Shown piece by piece: positions 46,440 through 53,139 of a stretch of 53,139 nucleotides of DNA (positions within the stretch are counted from its first letter, which is position 1; every line of letters starts with the position of its first letter). Under the pieces are notes generated by a model. It was not told the DNA's origin, made no database searches, and saw only the letters and a program-made list of their open reading frames with translations. Location of the stretch: the NCBI GenBank assembly GCA_902761275.1, contig CACWJS010000052.1:1-53139 (forward strand), given 5' to 3'. The stretch is from an uncultured bacterium (GTDB lineage: Bacteria; Verrucomicrobiota; Kiritimatiellia; RFP12; UBA1067). A program made the translations under genes and the position numbers.

Positions 46440-47150
46440 TCAGACCTTGATGACGCTGCCGACCACGCCTTGGCACTTGTGGCCGAGCATGTTGGGCGCA
46501 AGGACGACCTCGACCTCCTCCTGGTCTTCATCGCCCTCGGCGACGATGCCGGTTACGGTCGTCTCGCCCGCGAGCGCCTTCTTGAAGTTCTCAGGTAACG
46601 GGTCGTCGGACATGAATTCCGCAAAGGTGTGAGTGCGTGCGTCCTCTTCGTCCTTGAGGTCGAACATTTCGCAGAACGCCGTGTTGCACTCGCGGATGTT
46701 GCCGTCGGCGTCGCAAGCGAAAAGCGCGCACTGCGCGACCTGGAAGGCGTTGGCCTTCGCGCGAAGCATGGTGTTGATGCGGCGGCGGCGCTCGGTGTTG
46801 CGGACGGTGAAGACGAGGTCGCCTGGATCCATCAAGTCGATTATCGAGACCGTCACCTCGCAGGAGAACTTCGAACCGTCCTTGTTGAGGCCGTTCGCGT
46901 CGATCATCATGTGGCGGTCGCCTTCAAGCCCGCGGCGTATGCGCTGGACTATCTCGGGCGCGAGCCCGGGGATGTAGAAGGAAATCGGCCTGTCGATCAC
47001 TTCGTCCTGGGTGTAGCCGAAGTGTTCCTCGGCCCTGGGGTTGATTTCGATGATGTGGCCATTCGGGTCGGTTATGACGACGGCGTCATACATTCCCGCC
47101 AGAAACTGGCGGAAGAGAGACTTGCGGTCTTTAGGCACGAATAGCGGCAT
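46440..47150 (-). CDS. PAS-domain protein, 236 aa, without output domain
   Basis: Two PAS modules are visible: residues 12-118 (MYDAVVITDPNGHIIEINPRAEEHFGY...) and 125-235 (QVAQCALFACDADGNIRECN...FCEMF). There is no kinase, cyclase or DNA-binding domain, so it likely senses a ligand or redox state and passes it to a separate partner. First gene of the operon leading to exosortase K-like and SNF2 genes. The ATG at 47150 is 10 nt from the -10 box. Confidence 0.85.
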   Translation of the reverse strand: MPLFVPKDRKSLFRQFLAGMYDAVVITDPNGHIIEINPRAEEHFGYTQDEVIDRPISFYIPGLAPEIVQRIRRGLEGDRHMMIDANGLNKDGSKFSCEVTVSIIDLMDPGDLVFTVRNTERRRRINTMLRAKANAFQVAQCALFACDADGNIRECNTAFCEMFDLKDEEDARTHTFAEFMSDDPLPENFKKALAGETTVTGIVAEGDEDQEEVEVVLAPNMLGHKCQGVVGSVIKV

Positions 47151-47160
47151 ATTGGGTGGT

Positions 47161-47169
47161 ATTATATCA
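47161..47169 (-). promoter_or_regulatory. Extended -10 box (TGATATAAT) for the PAS-RluA-exosortase-SNF2 operon
   Basis: 10 nt before the PAS ATG, predicted leader of about 3 nt. A second TATAAT overlaps just upstream at 47171-47176, inside the end of queA. Confidence 0.7.
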
Positions 47170-47171
47170 AA

Positions 47172-48281
47172 TTATACGATGAGCATGCAATCGCCGTATG
47201 AAAAGAACATATAGTTGTTTCTCACGGCAAGGGCGTACGAACAGAGAACCCGCTCGCGGCCTGCGAGCGCCGAAATCATCATGAGGAGCGTCGACTGCGG
47301 AAGATGGAAGTTCGTAAGCATGCAATCGCACACGCGGAAGCGGTACGGCGGATAGATGAATATATCGCTCGCACCCGACCCCGCCTCGACGACTCGACCG
47401 TTCTTGCCGTCTATCGCGGCGGCTACGGTTTCGAGCGTCCTGACCGTCGTGGAGCCGACGCAGAAGACACGCCCGCCGCGCGCCTTGCACTCGTTGATAG
47501 CCTCGGCCGTCTCGGGCGGCACGGTAAACGCCTCGAAGTCCATGTGGTGGTCTTCGATGTTCTCGGCCTTCACGGGGCGGAAGGTGCCAGGCCCGACATG
47601 GAGCGTGACTGCGACACGCTTTACGCCCTTTGCGTCAAGCGCGGCGAATATCTCGGGCGTGAAATGGAGCCCCGCCGTCGGCGCGGCGACCGAACCGACC
47701 TCGCGCGCGTAGATCGTCTGGTAGCGCTCGCGGTCTTCCTTCTCCTCCTCGGCCGTTCCCTCGCGCTTCACGTAGGGCGGAACAGGCGTGCGGCCGAATT
47801 CGTCGAGAAGGTCCATTAGCGGGCGGTCGCACGAGAACTCCACCTGCCACATGCCGATGCCGGAAAGCGGCTTCACAAGCGTCGCCTTTAACTCGCCCGC
47901 TGGCCCGAACGAGGCGACCTGCCCCTCGCGGCACTTGCGCCCCGAGCCGATTATGCAGTTCCAGCGAAGCGAATCAGTTCCCGCCGTCATGCTCGGCCGC
48001 TCGTCGTCGGCGTCCATGGGCGCTGCGTTTACCATAAGGAGCTCGATTGCGCCGTGCGTGTCGGGCCACTCGCCGATGAGCCGCGCGGGGAACACCTTCG
48101 TGTCGTTCACGACGAGCAGGTCGTTCGCCGTGATGTACTCGACGATGTCGGCGATATGCCTGTGTTCGACGACGCCTGTCGCGCGGTGAAGCACCATCAT
48201 CTTCTCGGTGCCGCGCTTTTCGGCGGGGTGCTGCGCTATCAGCCGCTCTGGAAGCGGATACCAAAACTGCCTTGTCTTCAT
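47172..48281 (-). CDS. queA: S-adenosylmethionine:tRNA ribosyltransferase-isomerase
   Basis: Makes epoxyqueuosine in tRNA by transferring the ribosyl part of SAM to preQ1. The 369-aa protein shows LIAQHPAEKRGTEKMMVLHR, VVNDTKVFPARLIG, APTAGLHFTPE, VTLHVGPGTFRPV and LTNFHLPQSTLLMMISALAG. The ATG at 48281 shares one base with the rsgA stop (TAATG). Last gene of the murU-amgK-rsgA-queA operon. Confidence 0.96.
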   Translation of the reverse strand: MKTRQFWYPLPERLIAQHPAEKRGTEKMMVLHRATGVVEHRHIADIVEYITANDLLVVNDTKVFPARLIGEWPDTHGAIELLMVNAAPMDADDERPSMTAGTDSLRWNCIIGSGRKCREGQVASFGPAGELKATLVKPLSGIGMWQVEFSCDRPLMDLLDEFGRTPVPPYVKREGTAEEEKEDRERYQTIYAREVGSVAAPTAGLHFTPEIFAALDAKGVKRVAVTLHVGPGTFRPVKAENIEDHHMDFEAFTVPPETAEAINECKARGGRVFCVGSTTVRTLETVAAAIDGKNGRVVEAGSGASDIFIYPPYRFRVCDCMLTNFHLPQSTLLMMISALAGRERVLCSYALAVRNNYMFFSYGDCMLIV

Positions 48282-49159
48282 TACTTTCTCCAACGGTGGG
48301 TCGAGACGCCCTTGGCCACTATCTGGTCGGCCTCGCCAACCATGCCTATCTCCCTTACGCCGGGGGTGTCGATCACCATCGCCCCAGACGGCAGCATGAC
48401 GAGTTCGCGGCTCGTCGTCGTGTGGCGACCCTTCCCAGACCACTCCTGTATCTCCTGCGTCGCCGCCCACTCCTCGCCAGCGAGCGTGTTCAGTAGCGTC
48501 GACTTGCCTACGCCAGACGAGCCGACGAAAGCGAGAGTCTTGCCGGGGGCAGCGTATTCCCTCACGGCGTCCATCCCCTCGCCGGTAAGCGAAGACACCT
48601 TGAGAAGCCGCGCACGACCCGCTATCGTCTCGACTAACTCGTCAACGAACGCTTCGTCTCCGTCGCGCCAGAGGTCGGTCTTAGTGAGCACGACAACCGC
48701 CTCGCCGTCGCCAATGTCCTCGGCAAGCGAGAGATACCGGTCGATCCTCGCCGTAGAGAAGTCCTCGTTCAGCGACATCATTATGAAGAGCGTGTCGAAG
48801 TTGACGGCGAGCGTCTGCGAGGTGCGGCGCGCTGCGGGATCGCGGCGCTCGAAGTGCGAGAAGCGCGGCAAAACCTCTAGTATCATCGAGTCGCCCTGCG
48901 CGTTGTGGCGGAACCTAACGAAGTCGCCGGTAATCGGCTTAAGCGGCTCGGACGCCTGGAGTTCCGACTTCTTCGCGCCCTTCATGTCGTCTGGAGCGAC
49001 AGTCTTCATGCGCCCGAACGCAGACTTCTTCTTGCGGGCGAGTATCTCGCCCTCGGCCTCGTTGCAGACGAGATGGTAGTAATCGCCGTGTGCGCTCACG
49101 ACACGCCCGATCCCGGGTTCAACGGCTCCACGCCAGCCGAATCTCTCGATGCGGGTCAC
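48281..49159 (-). CDS. rsgA: Ribosome small-subunit GTPase RsgA, lacking the C-terminal zinc domain
   Basis: Circularly permuted GTPase that helps mature the 30S subunit. Order is OB-fold, then G4 (TKTD), G1 (GSSGVGKST) and G3 (DTPG), as in RsgA/YjeQ. The 292-aa product ends only about 20 residues after G3, so the usual C-terminal zinc-binding C-x5-C-x-H-x5-C domain is missing; the sequence runs straight into queA. The start is taken as GTG at 49159, overlapping the upstream stop as GTGA; a longer frame overlaps the upstream gene by over 130 bp and lacks homology. Confidence 0.88.
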   Translation of the reverse strand: MTRIERFGWRGAVEPGIGRVVSAHGDYYHLVCNEAEGEILARKKKSAFGRMKTVAPDDMKGAKKSELQASEPLKPITGDFVRFRHNAQGDSMILEVLPRFSHFERRDPAARRTSQTLAVNFDTLFIMMSLNEDFSTARIDRYLSLAEDIGDGEAVVVLTKTDLWRDGDEAFVDELVETIAGRARLLKVSSLTGEGMDAVREYAAPGKTLAFVGSSGVGKSTLLNTLAGEEWAATQEIQEWSGKGRHTTTSRELVMLPSGAMVIDTPGVREIGMVGEADQIVAKGVSTHRWRK

Positions 49160-51258
49160 GACTCCGCGGCACCTTCGCCGCCAACCGAGGCCTCGCCCTC
49201 GACAAGAGCGACCTTTTCCATAAACAGGCGCCTCAGGATCGGCATACGGCGCTCCTGACGCTCGAGCGACCAAAGCACGAACGCCCACTTCCGCTCGAAG
49301 TCATAGACGCTGGGAAGCGACGGCCTAAAGCCCTCGAACTCGTCGCGCATCACCGATAGCTGCCACGCAAGCGCGTGCGTCCTGTACTCGAAGCCGTCCA
49401 TGAACCTCTCGGCGACCTCGGCCATCGTGACGGCGTGCCGCTTCTGGTAGATCTTCAGCGCATGGGCGAAGTTGCCGAGGTAGAAGTTCGCAAGCGCAAG
49501 CAGGTTCTCGTCGGAGAACGAGATATCCGGCCAGCCGAAGCTGCCGCGCACGGAGCAGGTCGCGACACTCTTCGGGACGACGCGCTGACGGATGATGTCG
49601 TACTCAAACTCGTAGATCTCCTTGCCTACGCCATAGAGAGGAGACTGCGTCGCAGGGTCGTACTTCTTCATCGCCATGTTCTGCGCGGCCGCGTCGCCCA
49701 TCAGTGTCGCAAGCCCGAGAACGACGTCCTTCTCCTCGACCGAAGCGTCGTCGGCGTTGCAGAAATAGTTCGCGGGTATCGAATCCATCGGCTCGCCCTC
49801 GCAACGCTCGCGGATGTAGAAGTCAAGCGGACGGCGCCCCTTGTGCGGACGACGGCGAAGCAGCATGTATTTCGCGCTAAGGGAAAGACCGAGCGCCCTC
49901 AAGGCGCCGATGCGGGCGAGCATGTAGCTGCCGTAGCCGCGGCGAGCACTCGAAAGACGCTTCTCGATCAAGCTCTTTTCGAGTGGGCTGCGGTTCGTCT
50001 TGTAGACGATTTCGCGCGTCTTGCCCTTCCCGATCGGCACGTCGTCGGCCTGGCGGATTTCGTAGACGTTCGCATAGACGACGATCTCGTCCTTCGACAT
50101 GAGCCCGCGCAGGTTGGAGAGAAGCACTTCGCTGCGCTCGTCCGCGCCGGGGTGCATTACGGCACGCCCGCCGACATAAGTCGCACCCGGGAGCGCCGTG
50201 CGGCGGTCGTCGAACGCGGGGGTCGAGCCCTCGCCCGCGACGGCGTAGATCTCGCCCGTGATGTACATGTAAAGCGTCTCGGTGAACGCGCCCGACGTCT
50301 CGTCGGCAAATTCTGGGCGAGTCAGCAGCGACTCGTAGAGCGAAAGTATCTCCTGCGTCTTCTGGATGACGCCGAGCTGGCCAAGCCGCCCGAGCGCGAC
50401 AGACTCCATCAATCGCTCAAGCTCGGGAATGAGCCGCTCGAGCGCAACGCCGCGCCTCAGGCCGAAAAGTTCGATCTCGTGGTGGCCGCGGTACTTCGGC
50501 ATGCGGCAGAACGAACACGGCTGTCCCTCGTAGACCGAGACGAGTTCCTTCACGCCCCGCACGAACTCGGCAGGATCGTCCTGAGCGAGCGACGCGAAAC
50601 GGCGCAGCTCGGGGAACGTGAGGAAGTGGACGCCTCGCGCGGAATGGTAGTAGTTGAGTTTCGTCGCGATGCGCTTCTTCGAACCCGCGAGCGCGACTTT
50701 CATTTCGGTCTCCGTCCAGGCGAGCGGCTTCACGCGCCACTCCTGGCCGAGTTCGCGGTAGTGCGCGAGCGTCGTTTCGTTCCTGTCGCCCATCACGATG
50801 TCGTTCATGGCGAACCCGAGCGAACCGAGAAGCCAGCCGTCTGCGGCGTAGAGCTTCGGCGAAGGAACGTCGCGCTGTGAGATCTCTATCGTCGCGTTCA
50901 CTACGTTCGCGCAGAGGATTGAATGCATCAGCACGTCGCCGCGACGGGCGGAAGGGAGACGAGATATCTTCCAGAAGCGGCCGTCGAGGAGCGGGAACGC
51001 GGCGACGGAGTGATTGCCCGTCGTCATCGTGAACACGCGCCCGACCTTGCCGTTCCTCAGGTCGCGCTTCTCCGCGACGAGGACACTCGGCCTTTCGCCG
51101 AGGTGAGTTGATATGCCCTTCTCGAAGATGAAAGTGTCGTCGCCAATGTCCCACGCACGGAAAACGCGCTCACGCCCCATGGCCACGGTCTTTACGCAGC
51201 CCGGGCGTCGCACGCCCGTCTGGCAGATTCTGCGAAGGAACTGGCGGATCGCGTTCAT
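49156..51258 (-). CDS. Conserved-looking protein of unknown function, 700 aa
   Basis: No domain is recognised. There is no signal peptide or membrane segment. Features seen: a CSFC motif (QPCSFCRMPKYRGHHEIELF) near residue 245, many charged helices (ELERLMESVALGRLGQLGVIQK), and a segment with YDPATQSPLYGVGKEIYEFEYD near residue 545. It overlaps the stop of the MurU-AmgK gene as ATGA and the start of rsgA as GTGA, so it is translationally coupled on both sides. The coupling to a kinase/uridylyltransferase suggests a role in the same sugar or wall pathway; this is inference. Confidence 0.75.
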   Translation of the reverse strand: MNAIRQFLRRICQTGVRRPGCVKTVAMGRERVFRAWDIGDDTFIFEKGISTHLGERPSVLVAEKRDLRNGKVGRVFTMTTGNHSVAAFPLLDGRFWKISRLPSARRGDVLMHSILCANVVNATIEISQRDVPSPKLYAADGWLLGSLGFAMNDIVMGDRNETTLAHYRELGQEWRVKPLAWTETEMKVALAGSKKRIATKLNYYHSARGVHFLTFPELRRFASLAQDDPAEFVRGVKELVSVYEGQPCSFCRMPKYRGHHEIELFGLRRGVALERLIPELERLMESVALGRLGQLGVIQKTQEILSLYESLLTRPEFADETSGAFTETLYMYITGEIYAVAGEGSTPAFDDRRTALPGATYVGGRAVMHPGADERSEVLLSNLRGLMSKDEIVVYANVYEIRQADDVPIGKGKTREIVYKTNRSPLEKSLIEKRLSSARRGYGSYMLARIGALRALGLSLSAKYMLLRRRPHKGRRPLDFYIRERCEGEPMDSIPANYFCNADDASVEEKDVVLGLATLMGDAAAQNMAMKKYDPATQSPLYGVGKEIYEFEYDIIRQRVVPKSVATCSVRGSFGWPDISFSDENLLALANFYLGNFAHALKIYQKRHAVTMAEVAERFMDGFEYRTHALAWQLSVMRDEFEGFRPSLPSVYDFERKWAFVLWSLERQERRMPILRRLFMEKVALVEGEASVGGEGAAES

Positions 51259-52946
51259 CCCCTATCGTGATCGTGTCCGCACGAGCAGCCCTCGTGACCG
51301 TGGCTTCGCCGCATCTCGGCGATGAGGTCTTCCGCGAGCGCACCGACGGCGTCAAGGCCGGCATCGTCTGCGGCAGAAAGGAGATTCTGAAGCGCCGGCA
51401 GCACCCACTTGCAGAACTGCGGCTGCCCGACGGACGCGAGCCGCCCATAGGCGCCAAGGCACTGGACGAGGCGCTGGACTGCGGCAAAGGGAAGAACCTT
51501 CTCTATTTCGGCACGGCCACACTTCTTCGCATAAAGCGCGACAAGCGCCCTCCGCCCGTCGTCGGTGAAAGTAACGTACGGATCGTAGCCGAGCGACGCG
51601 AGGTCGTAGGCCGCAGGGCCAAGGCGCATGCCCTGGAAGTCGATGAACCTGGGCTTTCCATTCTTCCAGAGGACATTCGTAGACTGGAAGTCGCGGTGGA
51701 CGAGCGCCTTCGGCTCCTTCTCGAGAATCTCTGCGATCTTTTCTAGCTCGGCCTCGACATCCTTCGGCATCTCGCGCCGGAAGCGCGAACCGAGGCAGTA
51801 CTTGCGGAAAAGCCCCCTCTCCCACTCCCAGGTCTCGTCGTCGAAGCCAGGCAGGAGGTTGAGCTTGTCAAGCTCGGGATCGTCGCCGAGCGCATTGAAC
51901 CGCACAAGTTCCTCGACAACCTTGGCGTAGTCGTCGATGGACATCTTCTTCTCGCCGCCTGCATCCTCGAGAACGAGGGTCTTGATGCTGGGCAAATCGG
52001 CGAGCACTTCGGGAACAGGAACGCCACGCGACTTGAGGAAGCGCGCGTGGCCGGCGTAGAGGCCGTTCTCGTCGCGATTGCCGTCGTCGTATAGAATGAT
52101 TACGCCCTTGTCGCAGCGGAAGAACACGCGCTCGCTTCCCCTCGCGCCGATAAACTCGACGGAGTCTGGCTTGGAGCCAGACGCCTCGAGCGCGGCCTTT
52201 ACCTGGGGGATGTCGGTGAAGGCATTGTCGTCGCCGTCGCGGTTGAGGTCGATATAGCTCGGGATCGTGCCTGCGTCCGTCCACAGCATCTCGCGGCTCT
52301 TCAAGGCCTTAACAAACCTGCCGTGCATCATCGCGTCTTCGTATGCCGAGACGATGGACGAAAAACCGTCTGGCTTGACGAAGTCGAGGATCTCCGGCTT
52401 TAGCACAGTGATGCCGCAGTAGGTATAAGTGCCGTCACAGCCGGCGTCCTGGCTGCGCCAGTTGGTGACAAAGCCGCTCTCGGGCTCGACCTCGATCGTG
52501 CGAGGGCCCGACTCAGAGACGAGGGCGACGCCCATTACGGCGGCGCTGTCGAAATTGCGAACCTTGTCGAGAGGGTTCGGCGCGTTCTCTACCACGATGT
52601 CACCGTTCACGAGATAGAACGGCTCTCCCGCGATCCACTCCCTGAGCGGGTTCAGCACGCCGCCGGTGCCGAGGATCTCTGGCTCGTAGCTGACCTTTAC
52701 CTTCACCTTGTCGCCAGCCGCCGCCGCGCCGCGCCGATAGCCGTCGGCCCAGGCCTTTACCTGCTCGTGCAGACAGTGTGTGTTGAAGGCGATGTCGTCT
52801 ACGCCCCAAGAACGGAGCATGGCGACGATGCGGCCGAGCATCGGCTCGCCCCACACGGGCATAAGCGGCTTCGGCGTCGCGCACGTGAACGGCCTAAGCC
52901 GAGTTCCGTGGCCCGCCGCCAGGACAATCGCCTTGCGAACTTTCAT
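51255..52946 (-). CDS. Fusion of MurU-like uridylyltransferase and AmgK-like sugar kinase
   Basis: Protein of 563 aa. Residues 1-250 are a nucleotidyltransferase: IVLAAGHGTRLRPFT, KPLMPVWGEPML and FYLVNGDIV are close to MurU, which makes UDP-MurNAc from MurNAc-1-phosphate. After a linker, residues about 270-540 are an aminoglycoside phosphotransferase-like kinase with HRDFQSTN (catalytic aspartate, near residue 415) and IDFQGMRLGPAAYDLASLGYDPYV, as in AmgK, which phosphorylates the anomeric carbon of MurNAc/GlcNAc. The two enzymes are normally separate neighbouring genes in the peptidoglycan recycling shunt. The tail is histidine/cysteine-rich (HGHEGCSCGHDHDRG). Other sugars cannot be excluded. 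Confidence 0.82.
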   Translation of the reverse strand: MKVRKAIVLAAGHGTRLRPFTCATPKPLMPVWGEPMLGRIVAMLRSWGVDDIAFNTHCLHEQVKAWADGYRRGAAAAGDKVKVKVSYEPEILGTGGVLNPLREWIAGEPFYLVNGDIVVENAPNPLDKVRNFDSAAVMGVALVSESGPRTIEVEPESGFVTNWRSQDAGCDGTYTYCGITVLKPEILDFVKPDGFSSIVSAYEDAMMHGRFVKALKSREMLWTDAGTIPSYIDLNRDGDDNAFTDIPQVKAALEASGSKPDSVEFIGARGSERVFFRCDKGVIILYDDGNRDENGLYAGHARFLKSRGVPVPEVLADLPSIKTLVLEDAGGEKKMSIDDYAKVVEELVRFNALGDDPELDKLNLLPGFDDETWEWERGLFRKYCLGSRFRREMPKDVEAELEKIAEILEKEPKALVHRDFQSTNVLWKNGKPRFIDFQGMRLGPAAYDLASLGYDPYVTFTDDGRRALVALYAKKCGRAEIEKVLPFAAVQRLVQCLGAYGRLASVGQPQFCKWVLPALQNLLSAADDAGLDAVGALAEDLIAEMRRSHGHEGCSCGHDHDRG

Positions 52947-53005
52947 GGAAAACCGCCCCCGATCAAGCCATCCCCCATTCTGACATTAAAATCTCGCATG
53001 TGAGT

Positions 53006-53014
53006 ATTATACCA
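53006..53014 (-). promoter_or_regulatory. Extended -10 box (TGGTATAAT) for murU-amgK operon
   Basis: Perfect box, 59 nt before the ATG at 52946; a normally led message with a G-rich site near the start. Confidence 0.75.
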
Positions 53015-53139
53015 TAATCGTCTCGCGTTCTACTGAAAATTGTGAATTGAAAAGTCAGATGCGCTATTGCAACGTCAGATGGACATGTGTAGCATCTGGT
53101 GTTGCAAACCGGGATTCCAAACGCCTCGATTTCATTGGG
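53015..53139. other. Right-edge intergenic stretch with nested inverted repeats
   Basis: No gene seen. CAGATGC (53056-53062)/GCATCTG (53092-53098) and TTGCAAC (53067-53073)/GTTGCAA (53101-53107) interleave, as two stems of a possible pseudoknot; alternatively an operator. Confidence 0.4.

Noticed and set aside
49160-49288. Longer N-terminus for RsgA
   Set aside because: The extra 43 codons overlap the upstream gene and have no RsgA homology; the GTG at 49159 overlaps the stop as GTGA.
1-53139. tRNA, rRNA, tmRNA or RNase P RNA genes
   Set aside because: I read the spacers on both strands for TTCGA-type T-loops and conserved rRNA/RNase P strings and found none; a covariance search would be the proper test.

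Overview
The window is a GC-rich bacterial chromosome segment with almost every gene on the minus strand; tcdA at 35422-36237 is the only clear plus-strand gene. The mix of BspA-like leucine-rich surface proteins, a secreted GH27 alpha-galactosidase, a VWA/DUF58/MoxR operon, an exosortase K-like/MSEP-CTERM-like pair and a recurrent extended -10 box (TGGTATAAT) suggests an uncultured member of the PVC group, possibly a gut Kiritimatiellota. This placement is inference; the window has no rRNA or marker I can place firmly.

Layout, left to right (minus-strand operons read right to left). 1-3115: accD-accA-nadB, with nadB cut by the window edge. 3256-8621: accessory stretch with a DUF4143-type ATPase, a decayed REP-associated transposase (RAYT), two copies of a MITE-like element flanking a BNR-repeat protein and a lipoprotein, and a 580-bp palindrome-rich stretch without a gene. 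8622-10027: ybgC-queD-rsmD. 10048-16242: dnaG-moxR-DUF58-(BatD/DUF4381-like)-VWA. 16317-20024: GH27; mrp-J protein-ruvC. 20067-21120: a second, broken RAYT surrounded by GGGGACAG palindromes. 21132-28184: operon of exported or envelope proteins (lytic transglycosylase-like, secreted protein, esterase, leucine-rich protein) with deoC and a membrane M48 peptidase. 28296-32629: BspA-like protein, a DUF1016 protein lacking its nuclease core, and the relic of a second BspA-like gene. 32834-36237: proS-M48 lipoprotein, divergent from tcdA. 36221-38926: orphan fumarase beta subunit, secreted esterase, LA_2272-like repeat protein and a small membrane protein. 39236-47169: PAS protein-RluA-zinc protein-exosortase K-like-substrate-SNF2 helicase. 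47172-53014: MurU-AmgK fusion, unknown 700-aa protein, rsgA, queA.

Three themes stand out. First, at least nine gene starts or start relics lie only 6-13 nt downstream of a TGG/TGA-TATAAT box, which predicts leaderless or near-leaderless mRNAs, while other genes in the window use normal Shine-Dalgarno sites. Second, several unrelated short repeat families occupy spacers and also coding sequence: a 68-bp unit in both the DUF58 and SNF2 genes, TGACCCC heptamers in the SNF2 gene and the accD-accA spacer, GTTGAAA(A/G) units in spacers and in dnaG, and palindromes in the DUF1016 gene. Third, RAYT-type HUH transposase remnants sit beside MITE-like and palindromic repeats whose ends resemble the RAYT promoter region, a plausible source of some of this repeat load. 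Further unusual genes are a single-chain MurU-AmgK, an RsgA without its C-terminal zinc domain and an AccD with only half of its zinc ribbon.
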